From assembly GCA_016218715.1 (NCBI GenBank), contig JACRDG010000068.1, forward strand, positions 1 to 64,000: a stretch of 64,000 nucleotides of DNA, given 5' to 3'. Each line of letters opens with the position of its first letter. Position 1 is the first letter of the stretch. Shown here in pieces: positions 54,527 through 63,226 of this stretch. Origin of the DNA: Desulfomonile tiedjei (GTDB taxonomy: Bacteria; Desulfobacterota; Desulfomonilia; Desulfomonilales; Desulfomonilaceae). A program made the position numbers and the translations under genes. Below the pieces are notes generated by a model. That model made no database searches. It had not been told where the DNA came from and worked only from the letters and a program-made list of their open reading frames with translations.

Positions 54527-55621
54527 GTGGAAAACGACGAAGAAGTCCGGATGTCCTTTGTCGATCATCTGGAAGAACTCCGATCCCGCCTCGTAAAGGG
54601 TGTTATAGCCATATCCATCGTGTTCGGCGTCTGCCTCTGGTACGGCGAACAGCTCTTTCACTGGGTAGCCAATCCCATAACCCAGAAGCTCCCCGAGGGG
54701 CACACCCTCGTCTATATCGATCCAACCGCTCCCTTTTTCATGTATCTGAAGGTGGCCTTCTTTGCGAGCATCTTTGTCTCGATGCCGTACATTATCTACC
54801 AGATCTGGCTGTTCGTGAAACCAGGGCTGTACGAACGAGAGCGCTCGCTGGCCATCCCGTTCGTCGTTTTGGCCACAGGCCTATTCTACACAGGGGCTTT
54901 ATTCGCCTACTTCCTGGTGCTCCCCGCGGCGTTCGCGTTCTTTCTGAGCTGGACAACCACAGAACTGAAGCCGATGATCGACATCAGGGCGTATGTCTCA
55001 CTCCTGATTAAGCTCTTACTTGCCTTTTCCGCGATATTCGAGACGCCCATGATCGTGGTCTTTCTCGGTTTGCTGGGGGTCTTCAACAGCGGTCAGCTCA
55101 AGCGCGGGCGACGGTATTTCGTTGTCCTGGCCTTCATTATCGGCGCTATCCTAACGCCGACCCCCGATCCGTTGAATCAAACGCTCATGGCCGGGCCGAT
55201 GATCCTCCTGTATGAGGTGGGCATCCAGATTCTCGTGCGCCTGGAGAAGAGACGACAACGGGAGGATGAAGCGCGCGCCCGGGAGGAGACGGAAGAAGAG
55301 ACGGCCGATCGGGAGCGCAGGAAGCAGCAAGGTGTGCAGGAGTCCACCGACCCTGACGACGTAATCGACGGGTACCCGGTCGAAGAACCCGCGTACGCGG
55401 CATTCGCCGACCCGCCGGCCGTGACCGGGCCCTCCACCGAGGCCGAAGAAGAGCGGGAGAAGAAGGAAGAGACGGAACGCCCAGAGGAGACGAAGACAGG
55501 ACCCGCGTCGAGGCCGACCCTTCGAAAGAAGGGGACGCCGTGGCGGAGCCTGAAGAAGCGACGCCCCTGGAACGCGGGGAAGGGATCAAAGGCACGGTTC
55601 GCCAGAAAGAGAGGCAAGTGA
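54527..55621 (+). CDS. tatC: Sec-independent protein translocase TatC with long charged tail
   Basis: 364 residues from GTG 54527 with AGGAAGG upstream. Six membrane helices and family motifs are clear: SFVDHLEELRSRL at the N-terminus, FVKPGLYERERS in the first cytoplasmic loop, FAIFETPMI-like FSAIFETPMIV and LTPTPDPLNQ. TatC binds twin-arginine signal peptides. After the last helix (about residue 240) comes a tail of about 120 residues rich in Glu, Lys and Arg, ending in a basic stretch (WRSLKKRRPW). Most TatC proteins stop soon after helix six. tatA/tatB genes are not in the window. Confidence 0.96.
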   Translation: MENDEEVRMSFVDHLEELRSRLVKGVIAISIVFGVCLWYGEQLFHWVANPITQKLPEGHTLVYIDPTAPFFMYLKVAFFASIFVSMPYIIYQIWLFVKPGLYERERSLAIPFVVLATGLFYTGALFAYFLVLPAAFAFFLSWTTTELKPMIDIRAYVSLLIKLLLAFSAIFETPMIVVFLGLLGVFNSGQLKRGRRYFVVLAFIIGAILTPTPDPLNQTLMAGPMILLYEVGIQILVRLEKRRQREDEARAREETEEETADRERRKQQGVQESTDPDDVIDGYPVEEPAYAAFADPPAVTGPSTEAEEEREKKEETERPEETKTGPASRPTLRKKGTPWRSLKKRRPWNAGKGSKARFARKRGK

Positions 55622-55633
55622 GAGGAAGCCTTG

Positions 55634-55679
55634 GTAGGGTGCGGTTCGCAGGCCGTCGCCGTGCTCACCGGCACCCTAC
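55634..55679 (+). terminator. GTAGGGTGC hairpin after tatC
   Basis: GTAGGGTGC and GCACCCTAC pair as a nine-bp stem with a long loop 12 bp behind the tatC stop. No T-run follows. It resembles a common palindromic intergenic repeat more than a clean rho-independent terminator, though it could do either. Confidence 0.45.
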
Positions 55680-55743
55680 GCATGCAGCCTAGCTTGCTTG
55701 CGAGTAGAGAGGCTTCCTTGAGGTCCCGGCTCTTGGCTGTTCA

Positions 55744-55766
55744 GTGGGGCCGGCATCTTGCCGGTC
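55744..55766 (+). repeat. GGGGCCGGCATCTTGCCGGTC repeat, copy 1
   Basis: A 23-bp unit with the palindrome CCGGCatctTGCCGG. The reverse complement of 61449-61471 matches it with a single difference. Confidence 0.6.
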
Positions 55767-55896
55767 AGTCTTCAGAGGAGGTTCTTGCCATTGCCAGTAT
55801 TCCGGTAGCCAGATTCAGGTCGGTTGTGCGGGCATCACCGGGAGTTGTGCGTTTGCCGATGGCAGAATCCCTGACACTCACAATTCCAGACACCAG

Positions 55897-56544
55897 TTAT
55901 TTTGGCCTCAGATCAACCTGGTGATGCTGGTACGCTGCCTGTTTAGTCGGCTCGACTCCTTCTCTGACATAGAGCGTGAGTCTCTCGAAAGTGGCATCGC
56001 GGCGAAAGTGCTTGGTTTCCGTATGCTCCTCGGCACGTAACTCAAAGTCGAGTTGATATATCCCCGTGGCGGCAGGGAGAAATTCGAGCAGAATGACTTC
56101 TCCTTCTCGCGCGCTCTTGTAACTCTCCCCCTTGAACGGCATCGACCATCCCGAATTCCTCGAACCGGCAAAACTGAGAAAGTTGCAGAACGATCGCTGC
56201 TCCTCGAACACGCTCTTACCACGACGGTTCGACAGGCGAATCGTATACGGATGGAACTCGCTGAAATTCGGATACTTCCCGAGGAGACGGTCCGAATACC
56301 ATTCCGATTCGTTCATGGAAAAATCGGCACCGATCCGGCACCACTGTCCGACCGTCGAAATATCGAACGAACTACTGACCTTGATCGTGCCGCGTTCCGG
56401 CCGGAGCTCGAACCGCGCTACTTCCGTGCCGGAGGACAGCATCCGAGCCTGTCTGCGACGCGCGTAGAAGAAGAGCCCCGCAAGGCCGAACAACACGGCA
56501 AAGAGAAAGAGGGCAGCCGATGTCTGCGAATCCATGACCTTCAT
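55897..56544 (-). CDS. Single-pass membrane protein of unknown function
   Basis: About 215 residues. One membrane helix near the N-terminus (LFLFAVLFGLAGLFFYA) is followed by basic residues (RRRQAR) and a soluble domain of about 175 residues rich in beta-type sequence, with two Cys (WCRIG; SFCNFLSF). ATG 56544 or 56535 are both possible starts; ribosome sites are weak. It lies 43 bp downstream of the glycosyltransferase gene on the same strand and is probably co-transcribed with it. No family recognised. Confidence 0.72.
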   Translation of the reverse strand: MKVMDSQTSAALFLFAVLFGLAGLFFYARRRQARMLSSGTEVARFELRPERGTIKVSSSFDISTVGQWCRIGADFSMNESEWYSDRLLGKYPNFSEFHPYTIRLSNRRGKSVFEEQRSFCNFLSFAGSRNSGWSMPFKGESYKSAREGEVILLEFLPAATGIYQLDFELRAEEHTETKHFRRDATFERLTLYVREGVEPTKQAAYQHHQVDLRPK

Positions 56545-56587
56545 CCCCGTAAGACGTTGTTCGTAGTCGCGTGAACGCAATTCCCGG

Positions 56588-58183
56588 TCAGTTCTTGCCT
56601 GGAACTACCTGATACACCGCGGCGGCACCCCGGATCATCACCGGTTTCAGAAAATCGGGAATGTCCCGACCGGCCAACAGTCCCTCCGGACGCTGCCCCA
56701 GTGACGCCCTGCCGACGATCAGGAACGCGGCGTTCTCCTCTCTCGCCTTTTTCCGGAGCTGCTCATAGTACTCATCTCTTGAATGCGGTTGGGTCAGAAA
56801 ACCGTCGTCATTGAGATGAACGTACCGATATCCCACATACCGTTGCATGAACGGAAACGATCCCAAAACCACTGTGTTGTTCCCGGCCGTCCGCTCGATC
56901 CATTTCGCGGCCGTCAGCTCGTCCACCGGGTGGCTGAGAGCAGCCTCGGACCATGCCGGTAGGAGTCCGTAGCCTAACAACGCGACGAACAGGGCGACTG
57001 CAGGTACGTACGCGGGCATTCTGAGATTGCGGATGGCTACCACATCGGGCAGGGCCTTCTCCATAATGAAGGAGAAGACCATCAACAGACAGATCGGCAA
57101 GATCGGCAGCACGAGCCTCGGAAAAGGCTCGATGGTGACGCAGATCATCAATCCGTAGGTTGCCAGGTAGACTAGAATGAGCAGGTTCTTCCGGTCGATC
57201 TGTACCACCATGAGATATATCGCAGCCAAGAGAGCGGCCATGAAGATCGCGGCTGTGAGAAATTCTCTGTTCCCAGCCACATACGCCACCATGCCGTCAA
57301 CGATCCACGTCCGGGCCGTGCTCGCGGTGGATGAGAGCACCGCGCCGGGTGAATGCAGCACCACAGCGGCAATCCCGCCGGGCGGAGCAGCCTCTTTTGT
57401 TATCTCCAGGTCGATGCGGAAAACCTTTCGCACCAGGTTCTTCGAGTTCTCGTTGTAGAAGGGGCTCCCAAACACATGCGTGTTCAAGGCAAAGTGAGGC
57501 GTGAGCAACACAAGCACGATGGCGGCAAGCAGGAAGCCTCGTCTGAGGCGATCCTTGAAAGACGGTAACGGGCAACAGGCCAGTGCAATGAAGATGCTCG
57601 GGATGAGCGCCACCGCCGCGTAACGGGTGAAATAGGCGAGTGCGAAACAGATCCCGAGCGCGACGAGATCGCCCAACCGTTCGTCAGAGCCCACCTTGAG
57701 CGAAAAGTACATCGTGGCCAATGCCAATGCAGCGAACATCATGTCCGTCGTGGTGAGCATTCCGGAGAGAACGAAGGTGGAGTTGGCAGCGAGCGCCAGG
57801 AGCGCAGCAAGGGCAATCTTCCGGCTGAAGAATCGCATCCCGAGCAGGTAGGTCAGAACCAGGACAGCACCGGTAGCGAGCGAGGAAATCGTTCTCGCCG
57901 CGGTGAAGGTGTCCCCCACCACTGCGGCCAAGGCGGCAGTCACGATCGGGTACAGGAGCGGATGGTATGGATCGCGCGGGATCGTTCCTTCCCGGAGTTT
58001 GTCTGCCTTTTCGACGTACCGGTCGTACTCCGAGGAGTAACACATTTCGATGTAGTGGAATTCAGCGCCGAACCAGAGGAATAGACCGAGGTACCCGAGG
58101 ATCAGCACGTACACGGCCTTGTCAGTCACAGCCGCAGCAGTTGTCTCTTCGGTACGCAAATGAGCTGTAGGACTTCCTCTCAT
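56588..58183 (-). CDS. Glycosyltransferase family 39 / ArnT-like membrane protein
   Basis: 531 residues with a dozen or so membrane helices. The first outer loop has acidic residues (YSSEYDRYVEKADKL then DPYHPLLYP), the region that holds the catalytic Asp in protein mannosyltransferase and ArnT relatives, which use polyprenyl-phosphate sugars. A C-terminal periplasmic domain of about 110 residues follows (from LSHPVDELTAAKWIE). Likely transfers a sugar to lipid or protein on the outer face of the membrane. Acceptor and sugar are unknown. It is the first gene of a probable two-gene unit with the single-pass protein. Confidence 0.87.
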   Translation of the reverse strand: MRGSPTAHLRTEETTAAAVTDKAVYVLILGYLGLFLWFGAEFHYIEMCYSSEYDRYVEKADKLREGTIPRDPYHPLLYPIVTAALAAVVGDTFTAARTISSLATGAVLVLTYLLGMRFFSRKIALAALLALAANSTFVLSGMLTTTDMMFAALALATMYFSLKVGSDERLGDLVALGICFALAYFTRYAAVALIPSIFIALACCPLPSFKDRLRRGFLLAAIVLVLLTPHFALNTHVFGSPFYNENSKNLVRKVFRIDLEITKEAAPPGGIAAVVLHSPGAVLSSTASTARTWIVDGMVAYVAGNREFLTAAIFMAALLAAIYLMVVQIDRKNLLILVYLATYGLMICVTIEPFPRLVLPILPICLLMVFSFIMEKALPDVVAIRNLRMPAYVPAVALFVALLGYGLLPAWSEAALSHPVDELTAAKWIERTAGNNTVVLGSFPFMQRYVGYRYVHLNDDGFLTQPHSRDEYYEQLRKKAREENAAFLIVGRASLGQRPEGLLAGRDIPDFLKPVMIRGAAAVYQVVPGKN

Positions 58184-58335
58184 CGTTGGCGACAGCTACC
58201 GATTCGTGGCGATCCTGTCGTATACGGGCCGCAATGGCCTTCGAAGCTGTGTTCAGGGAATCACGGGAGCCCGTGAAAGTCAAGGCGCAGAAATTCGGCG
58301 GGGAAGGTCAGCGCAGGTCCACCAGAGGCGCTTTG

Positions 58336-58596
58336 CTAGGGGCAGCCAGCCGAATTAAGAAAACCTTCCGCTTGAATGTGAATCCGGTGCGCGTCAGGGT
58401 GAATCGGCGACCGTGTCGCACAGGGCTTGAAGCCCAGGGGAGGGCCTGTCGGGATCATTTTCGGTATCGGCCCTCTATCGAGACCGAACTGGTTGGCGAA
58501 TCCGTCGTAGAGGTACCGGAGAAGACCGAAGGCATGGGAATGAGCGGGGCAGGTCATGGTCAGGATGATGGCGACGACGAGAAGTTTGATTTTCAT
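58336..58596 (-). CDS. Small exported protein
   Basis: 86 residues with GGAAGTG before the ATG. A clear signal peptide (MKIKLLVVAIILTMTCPAHS, cleavage near SHAFG) is followed by about 60 residues with no recognised family: an aromatic start (LLRYLYDGFANQFGLD), a Pro/Gly-rich middle and two Cys. Monocistronic, with a candidate promoter upstream. A plus-strand frame covers the same DNA but lacks a signal or ribosome site. Confidence 0.62.
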   Translation of the reverse strand: MKIKLLVVAIILTMTCPAHSHAFGLLRYLYDGFANQFGLDRGPIPKMIPTGPPLGFKPCATRSPIHPDAHRIHIQAEGFLNSAGCP

Positions 58597-58628
58597 ATAA
58601 CACTTCCTATAATATTATCCAGTAATTG

Positions 58629-58655
58629 GATATACTATATGAAGCAAAGTGTCAA
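58629..58655 (-). promoter_or_regulatory. Candidate promoter for the small exported protein
   Basis: On the minus strand, TTGACA (58655-58650), 15 bp and TATATC (58634-58629) lie about 33 bp upstream of the ATG at 58596, within an AT-rich patch that contrasts with the GC-rich surroundings. Spacing is two bp shorter than ideal. Confidence 0.4.
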
Positions 58656-58681
58656 GAAAAATCTCCAGGGGATCGACCTGC

Positions 58682-59716
58682 TCACCATCCGCGAAAGACA
58701 GGGTCATCGAGGTTATCCGGCGTAATCGGCCTCCTGCGGGCCTCGATCTCCTTGATCACTTCGACTACCGCATCATTGAGCGGGGTCGGGACCCCGTACT
58801 GGGCCGCGCGCGAACAAACGTACCCGTTGAGGTAGTCGATTTCCGTGAGGCGGCCCCGCTCCAGCGATTGAAGACTGGATGACCTGATGCGGCGGTACTT
58901 GAGACCGATCATGCGGACCACGAGGTGACGTTTCAAATTCGAGAAGAGGCTTTCTCCGTCGAGGAATCGATAGAAATCGAGCTTTCCGCCCGCGGCCGGT
59001 TCGACCTTGATGCCGGAAGCCGCGGCCACGGCCATGGCCTCACGCATCAGGCCGACGAAGATGCGCCTTACCTTGGCGATGGCCAGCAGCTTGCCCAGCT
59101 CCAGGCCTGCTATGACACCGAGAGAATTGATGCACGAGTTGATGATGAGCTTGGAATAGAGTTCACCCATGATGTTCCCGGAGATCCGGGTCGGCTGGGC
59201 TGCATCGAGAAGCTCCTTCAGGAACGGCAGCCTGTCGTCCGTCCGCCCGTCGATATTACCGACGACGAATTCACCGGGAGACGTGACTTCCAGTTCCGCA
59301 GGGCCGTGCATGGTGGCACCCCACCCGACCACGCATCCCACGACGCGGTCTCTCCCGACGATTTCAGCAATGGCATCTTCACAGATACCGTTCTGGAGCG
59401 ATACGACGACCGAGTCATCCCGAAGGACCGGGAGGAGCTTGCGAGCAGCGTCCGTGCAATCGTTCGCTTTTGTAGCCAACAGCACCACGTCCGCGGCCCG
59501 CGACAGGTCGGAAATCTCCTTCACGGCTCTCACGCGAGCGAATTTCTCCCCCTTGACGCCGAACACGTGCAGGCCCCTGGTCGCCGCGAGATCCACGGTT
59601 TCCCGGTGCTTGCATACGAGTTCCGGATCCCACCCCGCGTCCGCCAGGAAAGCCGCGGTAGAGCCGCCGATTGCGCCGGCCCCCACAATGACGATACTCC
59701 GTTTTTCCCGTTGCAT
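58682..59716 (-). CDS. Ketopantoate reductase (PanE/ApbA) family protein
   Basis: 344 residues. The N-terminal Rossmann motif is VGAGAIGGSTAAFLA; LLATKANDC and SLQNGICED follow; the C-terminal helical domain has the family phrase KLIINSCINSLGVIAG (putative catalytic Lys). It reduces a 2-oxo group with NADPH; in pantothenate synthesis the substrate is 2-dehydropantoate, but paralogues act on other oxo acids. It is longer than typical PanE by about 40 residues. A single gene with an unusual terminator-like hairpin about 100 bp upstream. Confidence 0.9.
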   Translation of the reverse strand: MQREKRSIVIVGAGAIGGSTAAFLADAGWDPELVCKHRETVDLAATRGLHVFGVKGEKFARVRAVKEISDLSRAADVVLLATKANDCTDAARKLLPVLRDDSVVVSLQNGICEDAIAEIVGRDRVVGCVVGWGATMHGPAELEVTSPGEFVVGNIDGRTDDRLPFLKELLDAAQPTRISGNIMGELYSKLIINSCINSLGVIAGLELGKLLAIAKVRRIFVGLMREAMAVAAASGIKVEPAAGGKLDFYRFLDGESLFSNLKRHLVVRMIGLKYRRIRSSSLQSLERGRLTEIDYLNGYVCSRAAQYGVPTPLNDAVVEVIKEIEARRRPITPDNLDDPVFRGW

Positions 59717-59813
59717 GGCATCCCTCCGGCTCGCGATTCCCGTATATCACATGCGAGTCTTCCGGAAGTCAAGGCGGGCCTTCAGCGAACGGTGTTCCCC
59801 GGGAACCGCCAAC

Positions 59814-59858
59814 AAAAAAGCTCGGCCGAGAGACCAATGACGGACCTCTCGACCGAGC
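59814..59858 (-). terminator. Intrinsic terminator ahead of the panE-like gene
   Basis: On the minus strand, GCTCGGTCGAGAG pairs with CTCTCGGCCGAGC (one mismatch) and is followed directly by TTTTTTG. This is a textbook rho-independent terminator. No minus-strand gene lies upstream within about 2 kb, so it either ends a short leader or small RNA made in the 59860-60060 region, or attenuates the panE-like gene. Confidence 0.75.
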
Positions 59859-60149
59859 CATTTGTACGTATGAGCCTTTTAACGTCGTGCTCAGGACCGC
59901 GTACTACAGCCGTCGCTGCAATGCGCAACTCTCGGAATCATGTATCTCTTCACGAGTGGCTCCTTTCCCTCCGCCGAGGAGAACAGTTTCCTAAAAGGTA
60001 GTCATGAAGTACCTCTGTTGTCAAGACCGAACGCTGCTTTTGAACTGATTAGCGCTTGGCAAATGCCTCGGGGTACGTATATGGTGAGGGGGGTGTGCGG
60101 CGAAATGTCGCAAGGGGCTTTGTCGGCTCGCGCGGGGTGCAGGAGCAAC

Positions 60150-61394
60150 ATGGACGGCAAGCGGTTCCATTACGGTTGGGTGGTGATTTTCACAGGGCTG
60201 CTGGTAACAATTGGCGCCCACGGTTTCGGCCGGATGTCTTACACGCTGATCCTCCCTCCCATGAAAGAAGGGCTCAGCTTCACGTATGCTCAGCAGGGGT
60301 TGCTGGGGACCGGGAATTTCATCGGGTACTTGCTCATGGCGTTCATCGGGGGATTCCTTGCCGCGCGATTCGGGGCCCGGCTGGTAATAGCCTTTTCTCT
60401 GCTGCTCATGGGGGTGACGCTGATCCTGACCGGCATCTCGGATACGTTCGGGTTTGCTTTTGCCATGCGGCTGCTCACAGGCCTGGGCAACGGAGGCGCA
60501 TACGTTCCTGCCATGGCCCTCGGTTCCGCGTGGTTTGCCATGGAGCGGCGAGGGTTTGCCACAGGGATCGTCTCAGCGGGCATAGGCGGCGGGACCATGA
60601 TAGCGGGGCTGGTCGTCCCGATCATCCTGCAGGCGTACGGTTCTGAAGGGTGGCGCTTCGCGTGGTACTATCTCGGTGGAGGCGTCCTGGTGATTTCAGG
60701 CGTGGCCGGACTCTTGCTTCGAGGGCGACCCGAAGATCTGGGACTCAATCAAGTGGGAGTCAAGGAGGTCGCCCAAGGCTCCGCGGCTCCGAAGCCGGCC
60801 GCGGGTGCCCTGGACTGGGGACTGATCTACAAGATGCCTGCAGTGTGGTACCTCGGAGTCGTTTATTTCCTCTACGGTTTCTCGTACGTTATCTACGCCA
60901 CCTTCTTTGCCGCGTACCTCGTGCAAGAGATGAAGATTCTTCCAGCCGAGGCCGGCCGCCTGTGGGCCCTGGTCGGTGGTCTGAGCATCTTCTGCGGGAT
61001 TATCTGGGGTGGGTTGTCCGACAAGCTCGGTCGGGCCAAAGGCGCGGCGCTCGCCTATCTGGTGCTTGGCTCGTCGTATGCACTCTTCGCCCTCTTGCCG
61101 TTTTCGGTAGGATTCTACCTGTCTTCAGTGGTGTTTGGACTCACCGCCTGGAGCATCCCCACGATCATGGCCGCGACTGCGGGAGACTACGTGGGGCCGA
61201 GGTTGGCGCCCGCGGGTTTGGGGTTTGTGACACTCTTTTTCGGCATCGGCCAGGCTTTCGGGCCATACCTGGGAGGGTACCTGGCAGACGTAACCGGGTC
61301 GTTCAAGGGGCCCTTTCTCCTCGCGTGCGGGATTTCGCTGCTGGGGATGGTGCTGTCGCTCGGCCTGAAACCGATCCGGAACGAACACGGGTGA
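60150..61394 (+). CDS. Major facilitator superfamily transporter
   Basis: 414 residues from ATG 60150 with AGGAG six bases upstream; the open frame before it is not supported. Twelve membrane helices. The N-terminal phrase FHYGWVVIFTG and a loop 2-3 motif (GGFLAARFGARLVI) are as in the monocarboxylate/oxalate-formate (OFA-like) branch. The central loop carries LGLNQVG and an Ala/Pro-rich linker. Likely exports or imports an organic acid. No adjacent enzyme fixes the substrate; the panE-like gene is divergent. Confidence 0.9.
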   Translation: MDGKRFHYGWVVIFTGLLVTIGAHGFGRMSYTLILPPMKEGLSFTYAQQGLLGTGNFIGYLLMAFIGGFLAARFGARLVIAFSLLLMGVTLILTGISDTFGFAFAMRLLTGLGNGGAYVPAMALGSAWFAMERRGFATGIVSAGIGGGTMIAGLVVPIILQAYGSEGWRFAWYYLGGGVLVISGVAGLLLRGRPEDLGLNQVGVKEVAQGSAAPKPAAGALDWGLIYKMPAVWYLGVVYFLYGFSYVIYATFFAAYLVQEMKILPAEAGRLWALVGGLSIFCGIIWGGLSDKLGRAKGAALAYLVLGSSYALFALLPFSVGFYLSSVVFGLTAWSIPTIMAATAGDYVGPRLAPAGLGFVTLFFGIGQAFGPYLGGYLADVTGSFKGPFLLACGISLLGMVLSLGLKPIRNEHG

Positions 61395-61448
61395 TAGCTG
61401 CGCGCTGAAACCGTGAGTGCGAGCAAGGCCCGCCAGGATTGGGGGGAG

Positions 61449-61471
61449 GACCGGTAAGATGCCGGCCCCAC
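61449..61471 (-). repeat. GGGGCCGGCATCTTGCCGGTC repeat, copy 2
   Basis: GACCGGTAAGATGCCGGCCC and the following CAC are the reverse complement of 55744-55766 with one difference. It lies between the MFS and nitroreductase genes. Confidence 0.6.
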
Positions 61472-61615
61472 GGGGTGGAGCGGGAGGCTCGAGCCGACGC
61501 CTTGCACGATGGCCGGTCATTCGACGAACCGCAATGGTTATGCCGAGCGGTTGCAAGCGGAGCTGCGGCACAAGTATCATGAGGAGTTAACCATACCAGC
61601 AGAAGGAAATCGGTC

Positions 61616-62122
61616 ATGGATGCCTTGGAAGCGATTCTCACGAGACGAAGTATTCGAAGGTACACGGAGGAACCCGTTTCCGACGAAGCGCTGGAAACGC
61701 TCCTCGAAGCGGCTATGGCCGCTCCTACCGCGGCAAATCAACCATGGCACTTCGTGGTGATCCGGGACCGCAGCTCCATGGAAGCCATCACCGGCTTCCA
61801 TCCCCACGCGGAGATGCTCAAGCAGGCGCGGGTTGCCATTGCAATCTGCGGAGACCCTAGCCTGGGTCACCTGACGGGTCGATGGCCCCTCGATTGTTCA
61901 GCGGCCACGGAGAATATCCTCATTGCGGCCAATGCACTCGGGTTCGGCGCATGCTGGGTGGGAATCTATCCTGTAGAAGAGCGCATCGAGGGCCTGCGCA
62001 AACTCCTGGCCATTCCCGAGCACGTGATTCCGCTTTCGATGGTTGCCCTCGGGCATCCGGCGGAACAGAAGGCCCCGCCCAATCGATTCAAACGCGACCG
62101 CATACACCGGGAACGCTGGTGA
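61616..62122 (+). CDS. Nitroreductase-family flavoprotein
   Basis: 168 residues with AAGGA upstream. The FMN-binding opening TRRSIRRYTEEPVSDEAL, AAPTAANQPWHFVV, and the mid-region CSAATENILIAANALGFGACWVG are all typical. It is the short form common in anaerobes. It probably reduces nitro, quinone or flavin substrates with NAD(P)H as a homodimer. Single gene convergent with a PilZ-module gene; a perfect 27-bp hairpin lies between them. Confidence 0.93.
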   Translation: MDALEAILTRRSIRRYTEEPVSDEALETLLEAAMAAPTAANQPWHFVVIRDRSSMEAITGFHPHAEMLKQARVAIAICGDPSLGHLTGRWPLDCSAATENILIAANALGFGACWVGIYPVEERIEGLRKLLAIPEHVIPLSMVALGHPAEQKAPPNRFKRDRIHRERW

Positions 62123-62155
62123 GCGCGAGAGACAGGAAGTGATCTTCCTCGCAGC

Positions 62156-62217
62156 CCAAGAAGTAATTTGGGGGGAACTTCTCCGCACAAAGAAGTTCCC
62201 CCCAAATTACTTCTTGG
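62156..62217. terminator. Perfect 27-bp inverted repeat between convergent genes
   Basis: Bases 62156-62182 are the exact reverse complement of 62191-62217, with an eight-base loop (CCGCACAA). The stem includes TTTGGGGGGAACTTCT. It lies between the nitroreductase (plus) and PilZ-module (minus) genes and would serve as a bidirectional terminator. The stem shares the G-run and AAGTT portion of the dispersed repeat family at 54301-54367. Confidence 0.8.
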
Positions 62218-62236
62218 ACAGCAAATCGGTATCAGG
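62208..62236 (+). repeat. Dispersed AATCGGTATCA repeat, copy 3
   Basis: ACTTCTTGGACAGCAAATCGG then TATCAG continues from the right arm of the hairpin. The AATCGGTATCA core equals the other two copies. The stop codon of the PilZ-module gene (62232-62234 on the minus strand) is formed by the last bases of the repeat. Confidence 0.65.
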
Positions 62237-62939
62237 TGCCGAACGAAGTCAATTTGATGAGCTTGCGGAGTTCTTCCCGTGCGGTGTCGGATAGTGCGAG
62301 GATCTTGAATCCCGCGAGCACGACCTGTTCAGGCCCTTCTCGCCGACTCCACCGGCACTCGGCTTCCACGTCGAAAGGAGCCACGACGCCGAAGGCATCG
62401 CCGAGGATCACCAGCGTCTTGATCTGCTCGGTCTCCACCTCGAGCCCTTCCACCCCCACCCCTTTTTCGGAAAGGTCTCGCAGCCTGCCCTGGATTTGGG
62501 GGTTCTCGGACAGATAGACGGGTATCTCGAAATCGAGAGAATAGCGCTGCAATTCGCGGACGAAGTGAGAGACCGCGGTTTCATACTGGATCCCAACTTC
62601 TCCGAAAAGGGTGTCGCGGTCAATGGCCTTGAGGTCGAGGAGCTTCTTGAACAGGACCTGCAATGCGTGCCGGGAGATCCGGTATTTCTCCATCAGCTCG
62701 ATATCACTCATGCTCGCCGAGATGTCCTTGACGATCTCCCGAATCCGGATACGCTGCCTCGGCGGTCGGAACCCGTCCCGAGCCGACGGAGTGTGCAATA
62801 GACCCAGGTCATCCAACTCGCGGCGAAGATTCTCAAGCCCCTGGGGAGTGAGTCGATACTTCTCCATGAGCTCTCGATCGCTCATGCCGGATCGGATGTC
62901 CGTAATGGCTTCTTTCGCCTTTATCTCTCGCTCGGTCAT
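62232..62939 (-). CDS. Two-module helical N-terminus plus PilZ domain protein
   Basis: 235 residues from ATG 62939 (CGGAG upstream; longer in-frame starts exist up to 63101). Two helical modules (about 8-47 and 66-105) share DIRSGMSDRELMEKYRLT and DISASMSDIELMEKYRIS. The PilZ-type domain from about 125 shows RELQR (RxxxR) and DLSEKG (D/NxSxxG), the two cyclic di-GMP-binding signatures, more intact than in the paralogues at 30209-30898 and 31249-31770. Its stop lies in a dispersed repeat. Function inferred from the domain. Confidence 0.78.
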   Translation of the reverse strand: MTEREIKAKEAITDIRSGMSDRELMEKYRLTPQGLENLRRELDDLGLLHTPSARDGFRPPRQRIRIREIVKDISASMSDIELMEKYRISRHALQVLFKKLLDLKAIDRDTLFGEVGIQYETAVSHFVRELQRYSLDFEIPVYLSENPQIQGRLRDLSEKGVGVEGLEVETEQIKTLVILGDAFGVVAPFDVEAECRWSRREGPEQVVLAGFKILALSDTAREELRKLIKLTSFGT

Positions 62940-63162
62940 GGGTGACTCCGAAGAAACTGGTGATCGATCACCTGACATCCCTCGAGGCCGCGGTGGGTGC
63001 AATCCGCTGGGACCCCCCACGGCGGCCGGAGATCGTCTGGACGGGAGACGCAAACCTATTTTGCCACAGAACACAGCTCGGGGTAAAGACGGATGATGCA
63101 CTGCTTCACTGACCGTGAATCCGGCCGAGATCCTTCTCTCGGCTCAACCGCTGACGAACTCA

Positions 63163-63190
63163 TTGACTCTGTGAGAGAATAGAATATATT
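63163..63190 (+). promoter_or_regulatory. Candidate promoter for the korDA operon
   Basis: TTGACT, a 16-bp spacer and TATATT, followed by TATAAT-like AT-rich sequence, 37 bp ahead of the ferredoxin ATG. A seven-bp hairpin (GCCGAGA/TCTCGGC, 63124-63143) lies just upstream. Confidence 0.45.
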
Positions 63191-63226
63191 ATAATAGTTT
63201 CTTACGTTCTTGGCGGAGATGGTCGA

